Part shown: positions 1 through 8,932 of the stretch, one piece after another
Numbering within the stretch: position 1 is the first letter of the stretch
Layout of the letters: each line of letters opens with the position of its first letter
DNA from: Criblamydia sequanensis CRIB-18
GTDB lineage: Bacteria > Chlamydiota > Chlamydiia > Chlamydiales > Criblamydiaceae
Assembly (NCBI RefSeq): GCF_000750955.1
Contig: NZ_CCEJ010000008.1
Span: forward strand, 1-64,000
Reading direction: 5' to 3'
Length of the DNA stretch: 64,000 bases
The notes under the pieces: generated by a model
The model's database searches: none
What the model was told of the DNA's origin: nothing
What the model saw: the letters and a program-made list of their open reading frames with translations, nothing else
Translations under genes and position numbers: made by a program

Positions 1-330
1 CTCGCGTAGATCAAAATATTGAGACCCTTTCAATTCATTTTTAGCAACATCTTCAACATAGGCTGCAAAAGATTCAAAACTGACATCATAAAGACTATCC
101 TCAATTCTAGTGCAGGTATACATCCTCCAAATAGGGGGGCGCGGATCGGGATTCATTGACCAGCTTGTTCTTTTATTGATCCAAAAGCGATTAGAAAAAT
201 TACAAACAACCGTTGTACTGTTTTGAAAGGGGTTAGAATTAATGGCTCTTCCCTTAAAAGAGTTTGCAGCTCTTAAAAAAAAAGAGGGTCTAAATAAAGC
301 CTGGGAAGTTACAGAAGATGCTGATTGCAT
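1..330 (-). CDS. Hypothetical protein, 3' end cut by window edge
   Basis: The minus strand is open from an ATG at 330 down to base 1, giving 110 codons with no stop, so the gene continues beyond the window. A GGAG Shine-Dalgarno-like sequence lies about 6 nt before the ATG, which supports this start. The visible N-terminal part is soluble, with no clear signal peptide or membrane segment; it has a Pro/Arg/Trp-rich patch (DPRPPIWRMYTC) near residues 62-73. I do not recognise the family and assign no function. The gene diverges from the acetyltransferase that starts at 445, leaving a short AT-rich promoter space between them. Confidence 0.6.
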   Translation of the reverse strand, partial: MQSASSVTSQALFRPSFFLRAANSFKGRAINSNPFQNSTTVVCNFSNRFWINKRTSWSMNPDPRPPIWRMYTCTRIEDSLYDVSFESFAAYVEDVAKNELKGSQYFDLRE

Positions 331-444
331 AAAAAAACTCCATTTTTATAATTTCGCTTGTAAACTTAAGATTATACACCTTTCTCAGTCAAATTTATTT
401 TAAGAAAGCGGCTAAAAGTTATTTTTCTTACAAAAAGGTTTTTT

Positions 445-1236
445 ATGAATGAAGCTCCCCCATTCTCAAAAGAAGGTCAATACAACGGTCGTGTTCAAAT
501 AAGTCTCTTTCACTCCTGGTACCCTTCCTCTAAACCCTCTGAACCGGAAAGCCTGCCTATTTTATTTCCCAGTATTGAAAGCAAACGCCTTTCCATCCTC
601 CCTTTTACCGAACCCTATAAAGAAGAATTCAAAGCCAAATTCAATCATAGATTTTCATCCTCATTTCCAGATCAAGAAGAGATAGCAACAATTAGTCGAA
701 TTCTTGAGCAAGAGCTCAGTATTAGTGGAAGTGTTGCAGAGGCTCTCATAAATAAGGATTCACTCCGAATTTTAGAAAATAATCCTCTCACGGGATATCG
801 ACTCATTGAGAAAGGATCTAATAAAATCATCGGCAGAGTTTGCATGGAAGAGTATGCTAAGGGCCGAGTTAAATGCGATATAGTCTTGGATAAGGACTAT
901 CAAAATCAACAATATGGAAAGGAAGCCGCCATTACGATGCTTTTTTTTGCTATAGAATACGTCTCAAGAAGTGATTTAAGTGAAAAAGGTCGTGTTCAGA
1001 GTTTTGTTTCGATCCTAGATGGAAATGATGAACGTAGTATAAAACTCGCTAAATATTTGGGAATGGTAGCTCATAATAATCCAAAGGAATTGGAGCTTGA
1101 TGAATTGGCGTCGCATCAACAAGTCTACGAAATACCCACCGACTACCTTAACGCGGTTTATAGAACCCGCTTTATAAAGCTCGATCAGCGAAGCCTTTTA
1201 GATAACTCTCACGCTAAAAATTGGACGCGTCATTAA
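445..1236 (+). CDS. GNAT-family N-acetyltransferase
   Basis: 263-aa protein resembling RimJ/RimL-type acetyltransferases (Acetyltransf_3). These transfer an acetyl group from acetyl-CoA to an amine on a protein or small molecule. The recognisable part is the second half: a beta strand with 'KIIGRVCMEEY', then 'CDIVLDKDYQNQQYGKEAA', which fits the acetyl-CoA-binding motif A (Q/R-x-x-G-x-G/A followed by a helix), and later 'DGNDERSIKLAKYLGM', the usual 'N..S..L..K.GF' segment. The first ~45 residues look like an extra N-terminal extension. The substrate cannot be told from the sequence. It stands alone, with an AAGG site before the ATG. Family assignment is fairly sure; function beyond that is open. 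Confidence 0.75.
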   Translation: MNEAPPFSKEGQYNGRVQISLFHSWYPSSKPSEPESLPILFPSIESKRLSILPFTEPYKEEFKAKFNHRFSSSFPDQEEIATISRILEQELSISGSVAEALINKDSLRILENNPLTGYRLIEKGSNKIIGRVCMEEYAKGRVKCDIVLDKDYQNQQYGKEAAITMLFFAIEYVSRSDLSEKGRVQSFVSILDGNDERSIKLAKYLGMVAHNNPKELELDELASHQQVYEIPTDYLNAVYRTRFIKLDQRSLLDNSHAKNWTRH

Positions 1237-1319
1237 AAAATAGCATAATCATCAATAGGCTCGTTTTTTATCTCTTTGAAATAACTAGCTTATATTTTTT
1301 TATAGAGCGGTGAAAAGCC

Positions 1320-2468
1320 TTAAATGTTTCTTTCTTTAAAATAATATTCCCACGCAGGTAATTCTAAAGTAAATATTTTTTCTGGAGAAGTGAGGAAGAT
1401 TTCCTTCATCTCCTTAGCTTTCATCCAGCCGATATCTCGGCTTTCGTCTGATTCAAGCTTTGGCTCCGCGTCTTCAACCTCGCAAATGAAAATAAAGCCT
1501 ATCCAAGGCTTGCCACCTTTTAGCTGCTGAGTGCAACAAAAAGATTTAAATCCAAAGGCAGCATCAAAATTGGGCTCATAAATCTCAGTTTTATCTTCGT
1601 GTTTAATTTTTTTTAGCCTTAAACCGCATTCCTCATCAATTTCACGAGCCATCGCTTCATAAACAGTTTCATAGGGCCTATCTAATGAACCTGCCGGAAA
1701 TTCCAAAGTGCCTGTATAAACAGGGTCGCTACTTGGCTTCCATCTCGTTTGGATAAGAACCTCTAAAACCCCATCATGAGTCCGTTCAATTATTCCTGCC
1801 ACAAAAGGAAGAGCTGCTCCGAAATTTCTCTCTACAGGTTTCCTTCCAATAAAACGAATCAGATTTTTAACGCCTTTTGCTTCATCTTTATAGGTTTGAC
1901 CTAAATCATCAAGCAAATGAACTTCAAAATTTTTTGTTACTTTTCTTGTAAATTCAACGCTAAAATAGCGTTTAGAAACCCCTCTTATGTTGTAGAAATT
2001 TTTCTCAAGAAACATACCTTCTTTAATTTCCGGATCATGAATTGAGTTGGAGAGAAAGGTTATTAGGGCTCCCGGTTTTAAAATTCTCTCTATCTCACGA
2101 AAGATTTGAGTGGTGATTTCTATATTAAAATAATGAAGAGACAAATGAGCGTAAACGCAATCAAAAGAATTATCTTCAAAAGGCAAACAATTATTTAAAT
2201 CAATTTTCTTAACACTGATTTGAGTTTTCTTTTCTTCAGTAAGTTTAGAAACAATCTCTTCAAGCGGACTTGGATCTATATCTGTGCTTACAACTTCAAA
2301 TCCATGATTTAGGAAAAAAAGACTATCCTGACCAAGCCCTGATCCCAATTCTAAAATCTTACCACCATTGGTGAGGTATTCTTTCACGGTTTCAGCAAAA
2401 ATTGAAGGCTTTAACGTCCAATCCTGTCCCTTATAATAGTCATGTAATTCCTTCCAAGTCGATGTCAT
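1320..2468 (-). CDS. SAM-dependent methyltransferase fused to a Nudix hydrolase
   Basis: 382 aa in two parts. Residues ~1-190 are a class I SAM methyltransferase: motif I 'ILELGSGLGQDS' (~38-49), an acidic strand end 'STDID' (~61-65), 'FDCVYAHLSLHYF' (motif IV) and 'ILKPGALITF' (motif VI region). Residues ~210-375 look like a Nudix hydrolase, with the box 'AREIDEECGL' (R275, E276, E279, E280) preceded by G260. The spacing between the first Gly and the first Glu is one residue longer than the usual GX5E. Nudix enzymes cleave nucleoside-diphosphate-linked substrates. The reading frame is continuous, so this is a real fusion in the sequence as given. It suggests that one molecule is both methylated and hydrolysed, or a house-cleaning role. 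The substrate is unknown. Confidence 0.8.
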   Translation of the reverse strand: MTSTWKELHDYYKGQDWTLKPSIFAETVKEYLTNGGKILELGSGLGQDSLFFLNHGFEVVSTDIDPSPLEEIVSKLTEEKKTQISVKKIDLNNCLPFEDNSFDCVYAHLSLHYFNIEITTQIFREIERILKPGALITFLSNSIHDPEIKEGMFLEKNFYNIRGVSKRYFSVEFTRKVTKNFEVHLLDDLGQTYKDEAKGVKNLIRFIGRKPVERNFGAALPFVAGIIERTHDGVLEVLIQTRWKPSSDPVYTGTLEFPAGSLDRPYETVYEAMAREIDEECGLRLKKIKHEDKTEIYEPNFDAAFGFKSFCCTQQLKGGKPWIGFIFICEVEDAEPKLESDESRDIGWMKAKEMKEIFLTSPEKIFTLELPAWEYYFKERNI

Positions 2469-2536
2469 AAAGTGCTCTTTTTTAGGCGCAAATTGTAATA
2501 TTTTTAGGAAGGGATGTCGATTAAAAAAGAAAGAAT

Positions 2537-2555
2537 GGTGGCTTAAGAAGCCCCC
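2537..2555 (-). terminator. Probable terminator of the 862-aa gene
   Basis: A short GC-rich hairpin (GGCTT paired with AAGCC plus flanking G:C pairs, 3-nt loop) lies about ten bases past the stop codon at 2565. On the minus strand it is followed by a T-rich run. Position and shape fit an intrinsic terminator; the stem is short. Confidence 0.5.
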
Positions 2556-2564
2556 TTGTTTAGA

Positions 2565-5153
2565 TTAAAATTTTTCTTTTCCAATATCCGCCATTCTTTC
2601 AGTGAAGATTCTCCAAGTGGCACCTTTAACCCACTTCTCAGTGCCTATAAGGCGAAGGCCTGTTCGATCGTGGTTGATGGTGCCAAGGTCAAGTTCTTTA
2701 GTGCCCGGATTAAAAAAGAAGGCAAAATAAATGGTCTCATCTTGACTGCTATTCCAATTGGTATCAAAAGCAAGTAATGCGCCGTTTTCTATTCCTTTAC
2801 GATCTTTTTCTGAAAGAGCATGCATCAAAAGATTATTATTTAAAGAAAGAAGAGCCGTTTCATCTGTTGAGAATTCTTTAAAGAGGGTAAGGACCGTTTG
2901 ATAAAAGTCAAAGACACTCATTTTTTGCCAATCATGACAGGCCAATTTCTTTTTAAATTCTTCAAATGAAGCTGGGATTCTCTCCTTAACAAATTTGCAA
3001 AGCTCCTTTTTGGCTTCCTTTGGAACTGTTTGATCGGCAATCATTTGATAGGGGGTCATGAGATTTTTCTTAATTTGCTCTTCAAGGGGACTTGATTTAT
3101 CGCTTGCCATCTTTTTAAGCATAGGATCTTCAAACGGTGTAAAATTAAAATCATGAAGTCCATCTACTCGAGTCAGATATTGGGTTTTCAAATCATCTTT
3201 TGATTGGCAAAATTTAAGGGTCTCGTAAATCAGGCTCTCAGCATTTTTTGGAGTTATTTGAGTATGTTCGTAATTGAAGGGTGTTTCCGTATAAGTGCTA
3301 AAAACATGGCCTTCTGAGTCCCCTATAGCAAGCATCCAAGGTGTTTTTTTTAAGATTTTGCTTAACCATGTCTCATCAATTGAACAAGTATCGCTTATAT
3401 TTCTAAGAGCATAGCTCATTTTGAAGCGGCCCATAAAATTGCTGTTTTGAATAAAGGAGCGCATCGAATCAAGACCTTCTTTCTTATCTTTATCTTGATT
3501 CCACTCTTTCATCGAAGATAAAGCATCGAAAGCTTTCAATAGGTGCGTTTTGAACATTTCCTCATTTTTTATTCTCTTCCAGTGCTTCATTGTTAATCCC
3601 GGTTCTTTAGCATAGAGAACAAAAGCGCCAAAGTGCGAGCTGCCATCGCTTGCCGCCTCAGAATTAACATCAGGATCATATTTATAGTGAAAATGCTCAA
3701 GAAAAGATTCCTTTAATTCAGAAAGAACCGCTTTGGCAAAGGATTTATCTAATTGTTGTAACGCATTAGTAAATTTTAAATTTAACTTTAAACCGCCAAA
3801 TAGATCATCCATTTTGGAATTATGGCTTGGGGCCGGAGCCGCCGCCATAGAAGCCATAGTATATTCTAAAATTCTGCCAATGGAGTTGGTTTGCAAACTA
3901 AAGGCTAACTTTCCCCATTTCGCGTGTTTTTCTTGAATGTGTTCTTCATCTTTTATGGCTACTTTTGCAAAAGTATCAATAAAATTATCTATCGTAACTT
4001 TCTTAGATTCTAAAATAAATTTGACAACTTCCTCTAAATGTTCTTTTGGCTCGGAAATTCCCATTACCATTAGAGCCTCTTTAATGCCGATGCATTCTAG
4101 AATGGAAAAATGTTTTTCAGAAACATTTCCTTTGGTATCAAACTCAAGTTGGCATGATAAATCATCATCTGCCATTTTTGAAACGAAAGGAAATTGCATT
4201 TTTTCTTTTTCAACCATTCTTATTAATTCACCTGTTTGAATAAGAAGCCTCATATCTTTTACAAACCATTTGGGTTGTTCATCCTGCACTTGTTTAGCTT
4301 CAGAGGTTGCAAAGCAAGACCCGACAGGCCCTTGATGCAATAGAGTAAGAAGAGCAGCTAGGGTTGCTTGAATGGCGTGCAAGTCGTTAATTTTTTCATC
4401 GGCTTCTAACTGGAGATAACTTCTCAAAATCCGATTCATATCTGCGCATGGATCATTTGGCTTCTTCGCCAAGGTAATTTCCTTCCTAAGCATATACTTC
4501 GATGAAATTTCATTTAATTTGATCTTGATGAAATTCTCAAAGTCCGGACCTTCTCGATTCATGAGTTCTATAACAAGCGGAATTAATTTAACGTTGATTG
4601 ATCCGATAGGAGTGACTAAAATTTTAGCTATCGCGATAGGTTCCTTCGTGGCCCGAAGCATTTCTTTTTCTTGAATCGTGCATTCAGAATCCAAGTCCAT
4701 TACGTTTGATAAAACTTTTGAAATATCCTCTCGGCACTTCATGCAAACCTTTTCAAGAGACTGCTCAAAATTCAAAGGATCTATTAAATCGGCTAAATTT
4801 TTATAATTAACCCCAGCTAGATAGATAACAGAAGAGAGATAACTTTCAGTCTCTATTTGAATCGTCGAATGCGTCTTTTCTTTAGCTTGTTCTATAATTT
4901 TTTGAGAGAAAGCCAAAATAAGTTCCCTTTCTTGGGAATCTTTCATGAGCGGCATCATCTTTTTTAAAGTGGTAATCTCGGAAGTATAAAGCAATGATCT
5001 CTGACTTTTTTTAGATTGCGTAGGGGGTTCAAAATTTTCGAAATATTTGGTAGCTAACCCCTTGCTGTCCGAAGAGGAAGAGGCTGTTTCAGCGGCACTT
5101 AAAGAGGCGGTTGACTGAGCTCCCCATATAGCGTTAGATAATGTATTCCACAT
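2565..5153 (-). CDS. Large hypothetical protein with papain-like cysteine protease signature
   Basis: The reading frame is open further upstream, but the best start is the ATG at 5153: AAGGA lies 6 nt upstream, and the extra upstream residues have no ribosome site. This gives 862 aa. I do not recognise the whole protein. One segment stands out: 'QGPVGSCFATS' at residues ~274-284, which follows the papain-family active-site pattern Q-G-x-x-G-S-C-x-A-x-S, with Q274 as oxyanion Gln and C280 as nucleophile. Candidate His residues are H616 in 'SEGHVFSTY' or H779, and 'AFDTNWNSS' (~795-803) could supply the Asn/Asp. There is a Ser/Ala-rich N-terminus and no obvious transmembrane segment. Inference: a cytosolic or secreted protease-like effector. 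The catalytic assignment is by pattern only. Confidence 0.45.
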   Translation of the reverse strand: MWNTLSNAIWGAQSTASLSAAETASSSSDSKGLATKYFENFEPPTQSKKSQRSLLYTSEITTLKKMMPLMKDSQERELILAFSQKIIEQAKEKTHSTIQIETESYLSSVIYLAGVNYKNLADLIDPLNFEQSLEKVCMKCREDISKVLSNVMDLDSECTIQEKEMLRATKEPIAIAKILVTPIGSINVKLIPLVIELMNREGPDFENFIKIKLNEISSKYMLRKEITLAKKPNDPCADMNRILRSYLQLEADEKINDLHAIQATLAALLTLLHQGPVGSCFATSEAKQVQDEQPKWFVKDMRLLIQTGELIRMVEKEKMQFPFVSKMADDDLSCQLEFDTKGNVSEKHFSILECIGIKEALMVMGISEPKEHLEEVVKFILESKKVTIDNFIDTFAKVAIKDEEHIQEKHAKWGKLAFSLQTNSIGRILEYTMASMAAAPAPSHNSKMDDLFGGLKLNLKFTNALQQLDKSFAKAVLSELKESFLEHFHYKYDPDVNSEAASDGSSHFGAFVLYAKEPGLTMKHWKRIKNEEMFKTHLLKAFDALSSMKEWNQDKDKKEGLDSMRSFIQNSNFMGRFKMSYALRNISDTCSIDETWLSKILKKTPWMLAIGDSEGHVFSTYTETPFNYEHTQITPKNAESLIYETLKFCQSKDDLKTQYLTRVDGLHDFNFTPFEDPMLKKMASDKSSPLEEQIKKNLMTPYQMIADQTVPKEAKKELCKFVKERIPASFEEFKKKLACHDWQKMSVFDFYQTVLTLFKEFSTDETALLSLNNNLLMHALSEKDRKGIENGALLAFDTNWNSSQDETIYFAFFFNPGTKELDLGTINHDRTGLRLIGTEKWVKGATWRIFTERMADIGKEKF

Positions 5154-5275
5154 ATGATTTTCCTTTTTTGGTTTAAAAACGAAAAATAGAACGTCTAAGC
5201 GCTCAAAGTAGATCATTAAAGAATCTTTGTAAACCCTGCAAAGAAGTAAAAAGTAAAGGAAAATGAGAAACAAAA

Positions 5276-6301
5276 TTAGTCGGCTTCTCTATGCCTTTTT
5301 TTAGGGAGAGATAATAATGGAAAGGCTTCAATTTTTGTTTTTTTATATCTTTGGTCGCAAGAAAGGTCCTCAACAAGCCTTCTCAATGCATCAGGGGGGG
5401 CTACCGATTCAATCGATTCCCCTTTTTTAAGCACTATCGCTTTAAAGTCTTTTTTAGACGGATATTTTAAAATGCCGGGAGTTGAAAAACTGCAATTAAA
5501 ATAATTTCCAATTGCGCCAATACCTGCTTTACCCATTATTTCTCTGAGATCATCGGTTTTTTTTTGACTGGTAAGAAGGTTTACTTTAACCATATTGCAA
5601 TACGCATCTGAAATCTGCATGACTTTAACCACATTTTCAAGCCAACCCAACTCTCCATTTTTACCGTTCGGAATAAGATCAATCCCTACTTCTTCATAAG
5701 GATGAACTTCTTCTATAGCTTTAATTAATGTAGATAATCGATGGATGCTAACCCATGTAGTGTATTTCAGTTCTTCCACTATTTCACTTTTCCCAACAGA
5801 GCCGATAGCGGGATCGGATCCTTCTCCCGGGATGTATCTAGCTTTTCCTTTGCAAGAAAGTACATTGGAGCCAACCCCTAACACCTTTATCATAGTCTCT
5901 CCAATCATTTCTGCTGAAAGAGGAGCAAATACAACAAATTTCACTATTTCCGATATGGAATAGATCTCACTTATTGGAAAAGAGGTAGGTATGGTTGTTT
6001 TTTCAAGGCATGCAAAAGTGGTATGATGAGTCTTTCTTAAAGACAGTTCAGCGCAAACCGTTTTTATCGTATCAATAGGCGCTTTCATTTCTACTTTAAA
6101 AATAGAGTGAATATGAGGTTCTATACCGCTTCCATCAGATTGAATCATTTGCGCTTTTACCAAAAAAATGGGAAAAACTACTTCTTTGGATTTTGTGCAT
6201 ATATGATCCGTCTTGTCTTTTTTAGAAACGATTAAGGTGGCTTTAGAAATAGGTAGTACGGAAAAAAAAACTGCCGGTGTTTTAACTTGAACTCCGTTCA
6301 T
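5276..6301 (-). CDS. Tandem YqfO/NIF3-insert-like domain protein
   Basis: 341 aa. Two regions resemble the small PII/CutA-like domain (YqfO/COG3323) found inside NIF3-family proteins. The first, residues ~120-215, has 'KFVVFAPLSAEMIGETMIKV' and ends in 'IKAIEEVHPYEEVGIDLI', a good match to the 'I..aHPYEEpa.d...l' signature. The second, ~240-310, has 'AGIGAIGNYFNCSFSTPG', the usual 'aGaG.iGnY..csF...G' signature. The NIF3 metal-binding halves are not evident. Proteins with only this domain are thought to bind small ligands or metals, but their role is poorly known. It lies about 120 bp upstream of, and in line with, the 862-aa gene. Domain call is moderate; function unknown. Confidence 0.5.
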   Translation of the reverse strand: MNGVQVKTPAVFFSVLPISKATLIVSKKDKTDHICTKSKEVVFPIFLVKAQMIQSDGSGIEPHIHSIFKVEMKAPIDTIKTVCAELSLRKTHHTTFACLEKTTIPTSFPISEIYSISEIVKFVVFAPLSAEMIGETMIKVLGVGSNVLSCKGKARYIPGEGSDPAIGSVGKSEIVEELKYTTWVSIHRLSTLIKAIEEVHPYEEVGIDLIPNGKNGELGWLENVVKVMQISDAYCNMVKVNLLTSQKKTDDLREIMGKAGIGAIGNYFNCSFSTPGILKYPSKKDFKAIVLKKGESIESVAPPDALRRLVEDLSCDQRYKKTKIEAFPLLSLPKKRHREAD

Positions 6302-6332
6302 TTTAAACCCTTATAAACCCTTATTTTTAAAG

Positions 6333-7244
6333 TTAACTGATAGCTTTCATGCTAATTTCTAGTTTTCTCTCTTCTAGTGAAAAAAGGTAAAGCCCAAAAG
6401 CGATAATTATTATAGATAAATAAAATTGCCATAATATGTTTTCACTTAAAAAAAACCATCCTAAGGTGGCAGTAAAAAATGGCGTTGAAAACCCGGCAAA
6501 AGATAGGAATGTGGCTGAATATTTTTTTAATAAAAAGGCATAGAGATTATAGCAAATTAAGTTTGATACAATAAGAAGAATGGAAGAAAAAATAAGAAAG
6601 TATTTCCAATTCAAAACTGGAAATGGGTTCCAGTCCTCCATCACATAAGAATGGCCAAGAGATAAAAAACCGCCTGCCACCATGCTAATGCCATTTGCTA
6701 AAAGAGGATGGCAATCTTCTTTTTGAACCGCCTGTTTTAAAAGTATCCAGCCATATACGCTGCAAACAACGGCCATGACCATAGAAAGCTCAGGCCATGA
6801 AATAAAAGGAATTTCACCTTTTGATTCGTCAATGGACTTCGCTAAAATGAGTGGTAGAAATCCTATAAATCCAATGATTAATCCGAGACATTTTTTTAAA
6901 TTTAACACTTCAGAAAAAATAAAATAGGAAAATACAGCTGAGATGAAAGGTGAGAGGTTATAAATCAGACAGGTTTTATAAGTGTATAGATATTTTAAAG
7001 CATAGGCTTCAAAAATATTTGTGAAGTAAATATTAATTACGCCGAGAGATAAAAGCCTCAATAATATGCTTGTGGAAAGCATCTTTTTTTTGTTCGTAAA
7101 AAAAAAATAGCAAACTAACATTAATAACCCGGCAAAAAACATCCTCGAACCTACCAAAAAAAGGATCGAGGAATATTGGAAGCACATTTTTTCCACAATA
7201 AAAACGAGTGCAAATAAAGCGTAGAGAAGAAAAACTAAAATCAT
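6333..7244 (-). CDS. EamA/DMT-superfamily transporter
   Basis: 303 aa, almost entirely hydrophobic, with about ten predicted membrane spans in two halves, as in the drug/metabolite transporter (RhaT/EamA) family. Typical signs are the hydrophobic start, the 'EAYALKYL' region after span 3, the 'FIGFLPLILAK' turn near the middle and a second repeat with 'FAGFSTPFFTATLGWFFLSENILW', the common EamA 'P....l.g.l.lgE' feature. It would sit in the inner membrane and export or exchange a small metabolite. No substrate can be inferred. There is no clear ribosome-binding site at the ATG, so the exact start is uncertain. It is 31 bp downstream of the YqfO-like gene's start on the same strand. Confidence 0.75.
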   Translation of the reverse strand: MILVFLLYALFALVFIVEKMCFQYSSILFLVGSRMFFAGLLMLVCYFFFTNKKKMLSTSILLRLLSLGVINIYFTNIFEAYALKYLYTYKTCLIYNLSPFISAVFSYFIFSEVLNLKKCLGLIIGFIGFLPLILAKSIDESKGEIPFISWPELSMVMAVVCSVYGWILLKQAVQKEDCHPLLANGISMVAGGFLSLGHSYVMEDWNPFPVLNWKYFLIFSSILLIVSNLICYNLYAFLLKKYSATFLSFAGFSTPFFTATLGWFFLSENILWQFYLSIIIIAFGLYLFSLEERKLEISMKAIS

Positions 7245-7364
7245 TAAATCTAATAAAATTCAAAGTTTTGATAGCAACTTGAAAAGAGATTAGCTAATAA
7301 TTTATTATAATTCAACAAAAATAATAACTTGTATTATCTATCACACATCATTGGGAGCTATGTT

Positions 7365-8831
7365 TTAATTTTTCATTTTAAAATCGTCATAGTTTTTTAT
7401 ATTTAAATCTCTTCCAAACCAACTTTTAAGCGGCACTTCCATAAGCTTTTCAGAGCCTGCATATCCATTATCAAATGAAATAGAAAATGATTCATTGGGT
7501 TTAATAATAGCTGTGCTTATAGTTCTAGCGTTATTTACTTCACGGCCGGATCTTATTTTTTGCAATCTTTCTTTCGCGTTTAATATATTTTTATCATGAA
7601 ATTTAAGGTATTTATTGTGAATTTCACCTTCTCGCTCCCAACTGTTTGTGGGTGTTGGTCTTGTTGGATCTGGAGCATATCTAAAATTTAAAGTCACAAG
7701 GGGTTTCTTTTTATCCCACTCTCTTTCATTATTGGAACCATTAGGCATCTGCATCAAATGAACACTTTTGCCATCATGTTTATCCGCAAAACAAAGATTA
7801 GATGAGCTTAGAGCTTTCTCCTGGCAAAACCGCAAAGCTTCCTCAACATTCACACAGCTTTCTATGAGATGTCTTAAATAGAAAACTATAGGCATTTTTT
7901 CAGGATAATCAGTCATGCCTATAGCTACATTAAGAGACCCAAATAAGCCTTTTTCATTAAGGGACGTAAGATAGCCGACAAGCAAGGGACAGCTTTGGTT
8001 AATTGTCCTTATTCCGCAAGAAGTTTCTCTTAGTTCTACAAACGAAACGGTTCCAAAAATACCCATCGAATTCCAGTCTACAGTACGAAGCACTGTCGGG
8101 CCGCTTTCTAAATCATCCCCGTCCATAACAACCGTGCATCCCATGGCTTCTTTTTGCCTTTTGAGCCAAATTTCCGCATTTTTATAATCCATGCTGCCCA
8201 TATCCGGCAGCATGTTGAAATAAATTATCCATTCCAAAGTTAGCGGTTCGCCTTTCAAAAAATTCCAGCCTTCCCTTTTCTTATTATAGCCGTCTACAAG
8301 CCCCTGCATTTCCGCTAAGTACTTTTCGGGAATGACGCTTTTCATTTTTTCAGCAACAAGAGGAATTTCTTTTGGGAACCCCATCAAAGTGCAAAAGGCA
8401 AAATTATTTAAACCGATCATTTTTTTTATTTGCGGGGCCATCATAAACCCTCTTGCATAACCTGCATCATAAGAACTTACTTCTTTGGGAATTATAAGAA
8501 GAGGCAAATTCCCTTTATAGACCAAGTGAACGCCTCTACAACAAGCTTCCTGAAAGGCTTTGTCTGAAGGATTGTGGGTTGGGGGAATAAAAAAGGGAGC
8601 AGTTGCATTGGCCAAAAGAGACCCAATCGTTAATTGAAGACCTGTAAAAAGTTGATAATAATTACTATTTGAAAGGCCCGAATACGCCATTACAAGTCCA
8701 AGCCACGTAAAAAAAATTAAAGTGACTTTTAAAGCTAACGGATTATCATGAAGAAATTTTTTGGTTGGAGAGTAGGTTGAAACAAATGGGATTTTTTTAG
8801 AGGAGTCTATACAATTATGTGTCGCCTGCAT
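7365..8831 (-). CDS. Membrane-anchored C45/acid-ceramidase-like Ntn hydrolase
   Basis: 488 aa. Residues ~33-75 contain two hydrophobic segments, probably a membrane anchor. The body resembles linear amide C-N hydrolases (peptidase C45, penicillin acylase, acid ceramidase/NAAA). The key feature is 'MGCTVVMDGDD' with C232 as the likely N-terminal nucleophile after self-cleavage, then 'LRTVDWNSMG' (R249, D252), the conserved Arg and Asp of this fold. Later 'SLNEKGLFGSLN' and 'EEALRFC' also fit. These enzymes hydrolyse amide bonds in acyl-amides, bile salts or ceramide-type lipids. A lipid amidase acting on host sphingolipid is an appealing but unproven idea for an intracellular bacterium. An AAGG site precedes the ATG. 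Family likely; substrate unknown. Confidence 0.65.
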   Translation of the reverse strand: MQATHNCIDSSKKIPFVSTYSPTKKFLHDNPLALKVTLIFFTWLGLVMAYSGLSNSNYYQLFTGLQLTIGSLLANATAPFFIPPTHNPSDKAFQEACCRGVHLVYKGNLPLLIIPKEVSSYDAGYARGFMMAPQIKKMIGLNNFAFCTLMGFPKEIPLVAEKMKSVIPEKYLAEMQGLVDGYNKKREGWNFLKGEPLTLEWIIYFNMLPDMGSMDYKNAEIWLKRQKEAMGCTVVMDGDDLESGPTVLRTVDWNSMGIFGTVSFVELRETSCGIRTINQSCPLLVGYLTSLNEKGLFGSLNVAIGMTDYPEKMPIVFYLRHLIESCVNVEEALRFCQEKALSSSNLCFADKHDGKSVHLMQMPNGSNNEREWDKKKPLVTLNFRYAPDPTRPTPTNSWEREGEIHNKYLKFHDKNILNAKERLQKIRSGREVNNARTISTAIIKPNESFSISFDNGYAGSEKLMEVPLKSWFGRDLNIKNYDDFKMKN

Positions 8832-8932
8832 TTTTTTACCTTTAAGTTTTTTAAATAAGGTGTGGTAACCTTTTTAAAATACCTTTTTTTATACGGCAAT
8901 TACTTTCAGACGAAAATGAAAATAAAGATTAT

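Noticed and set aside
5154-5273. Forty extra N-terminal residues upstream of the papain-like protein
   Set aside because: No ribosome site at the upstream start and a good AAGGA at 5153; the extension is probably untranslated.
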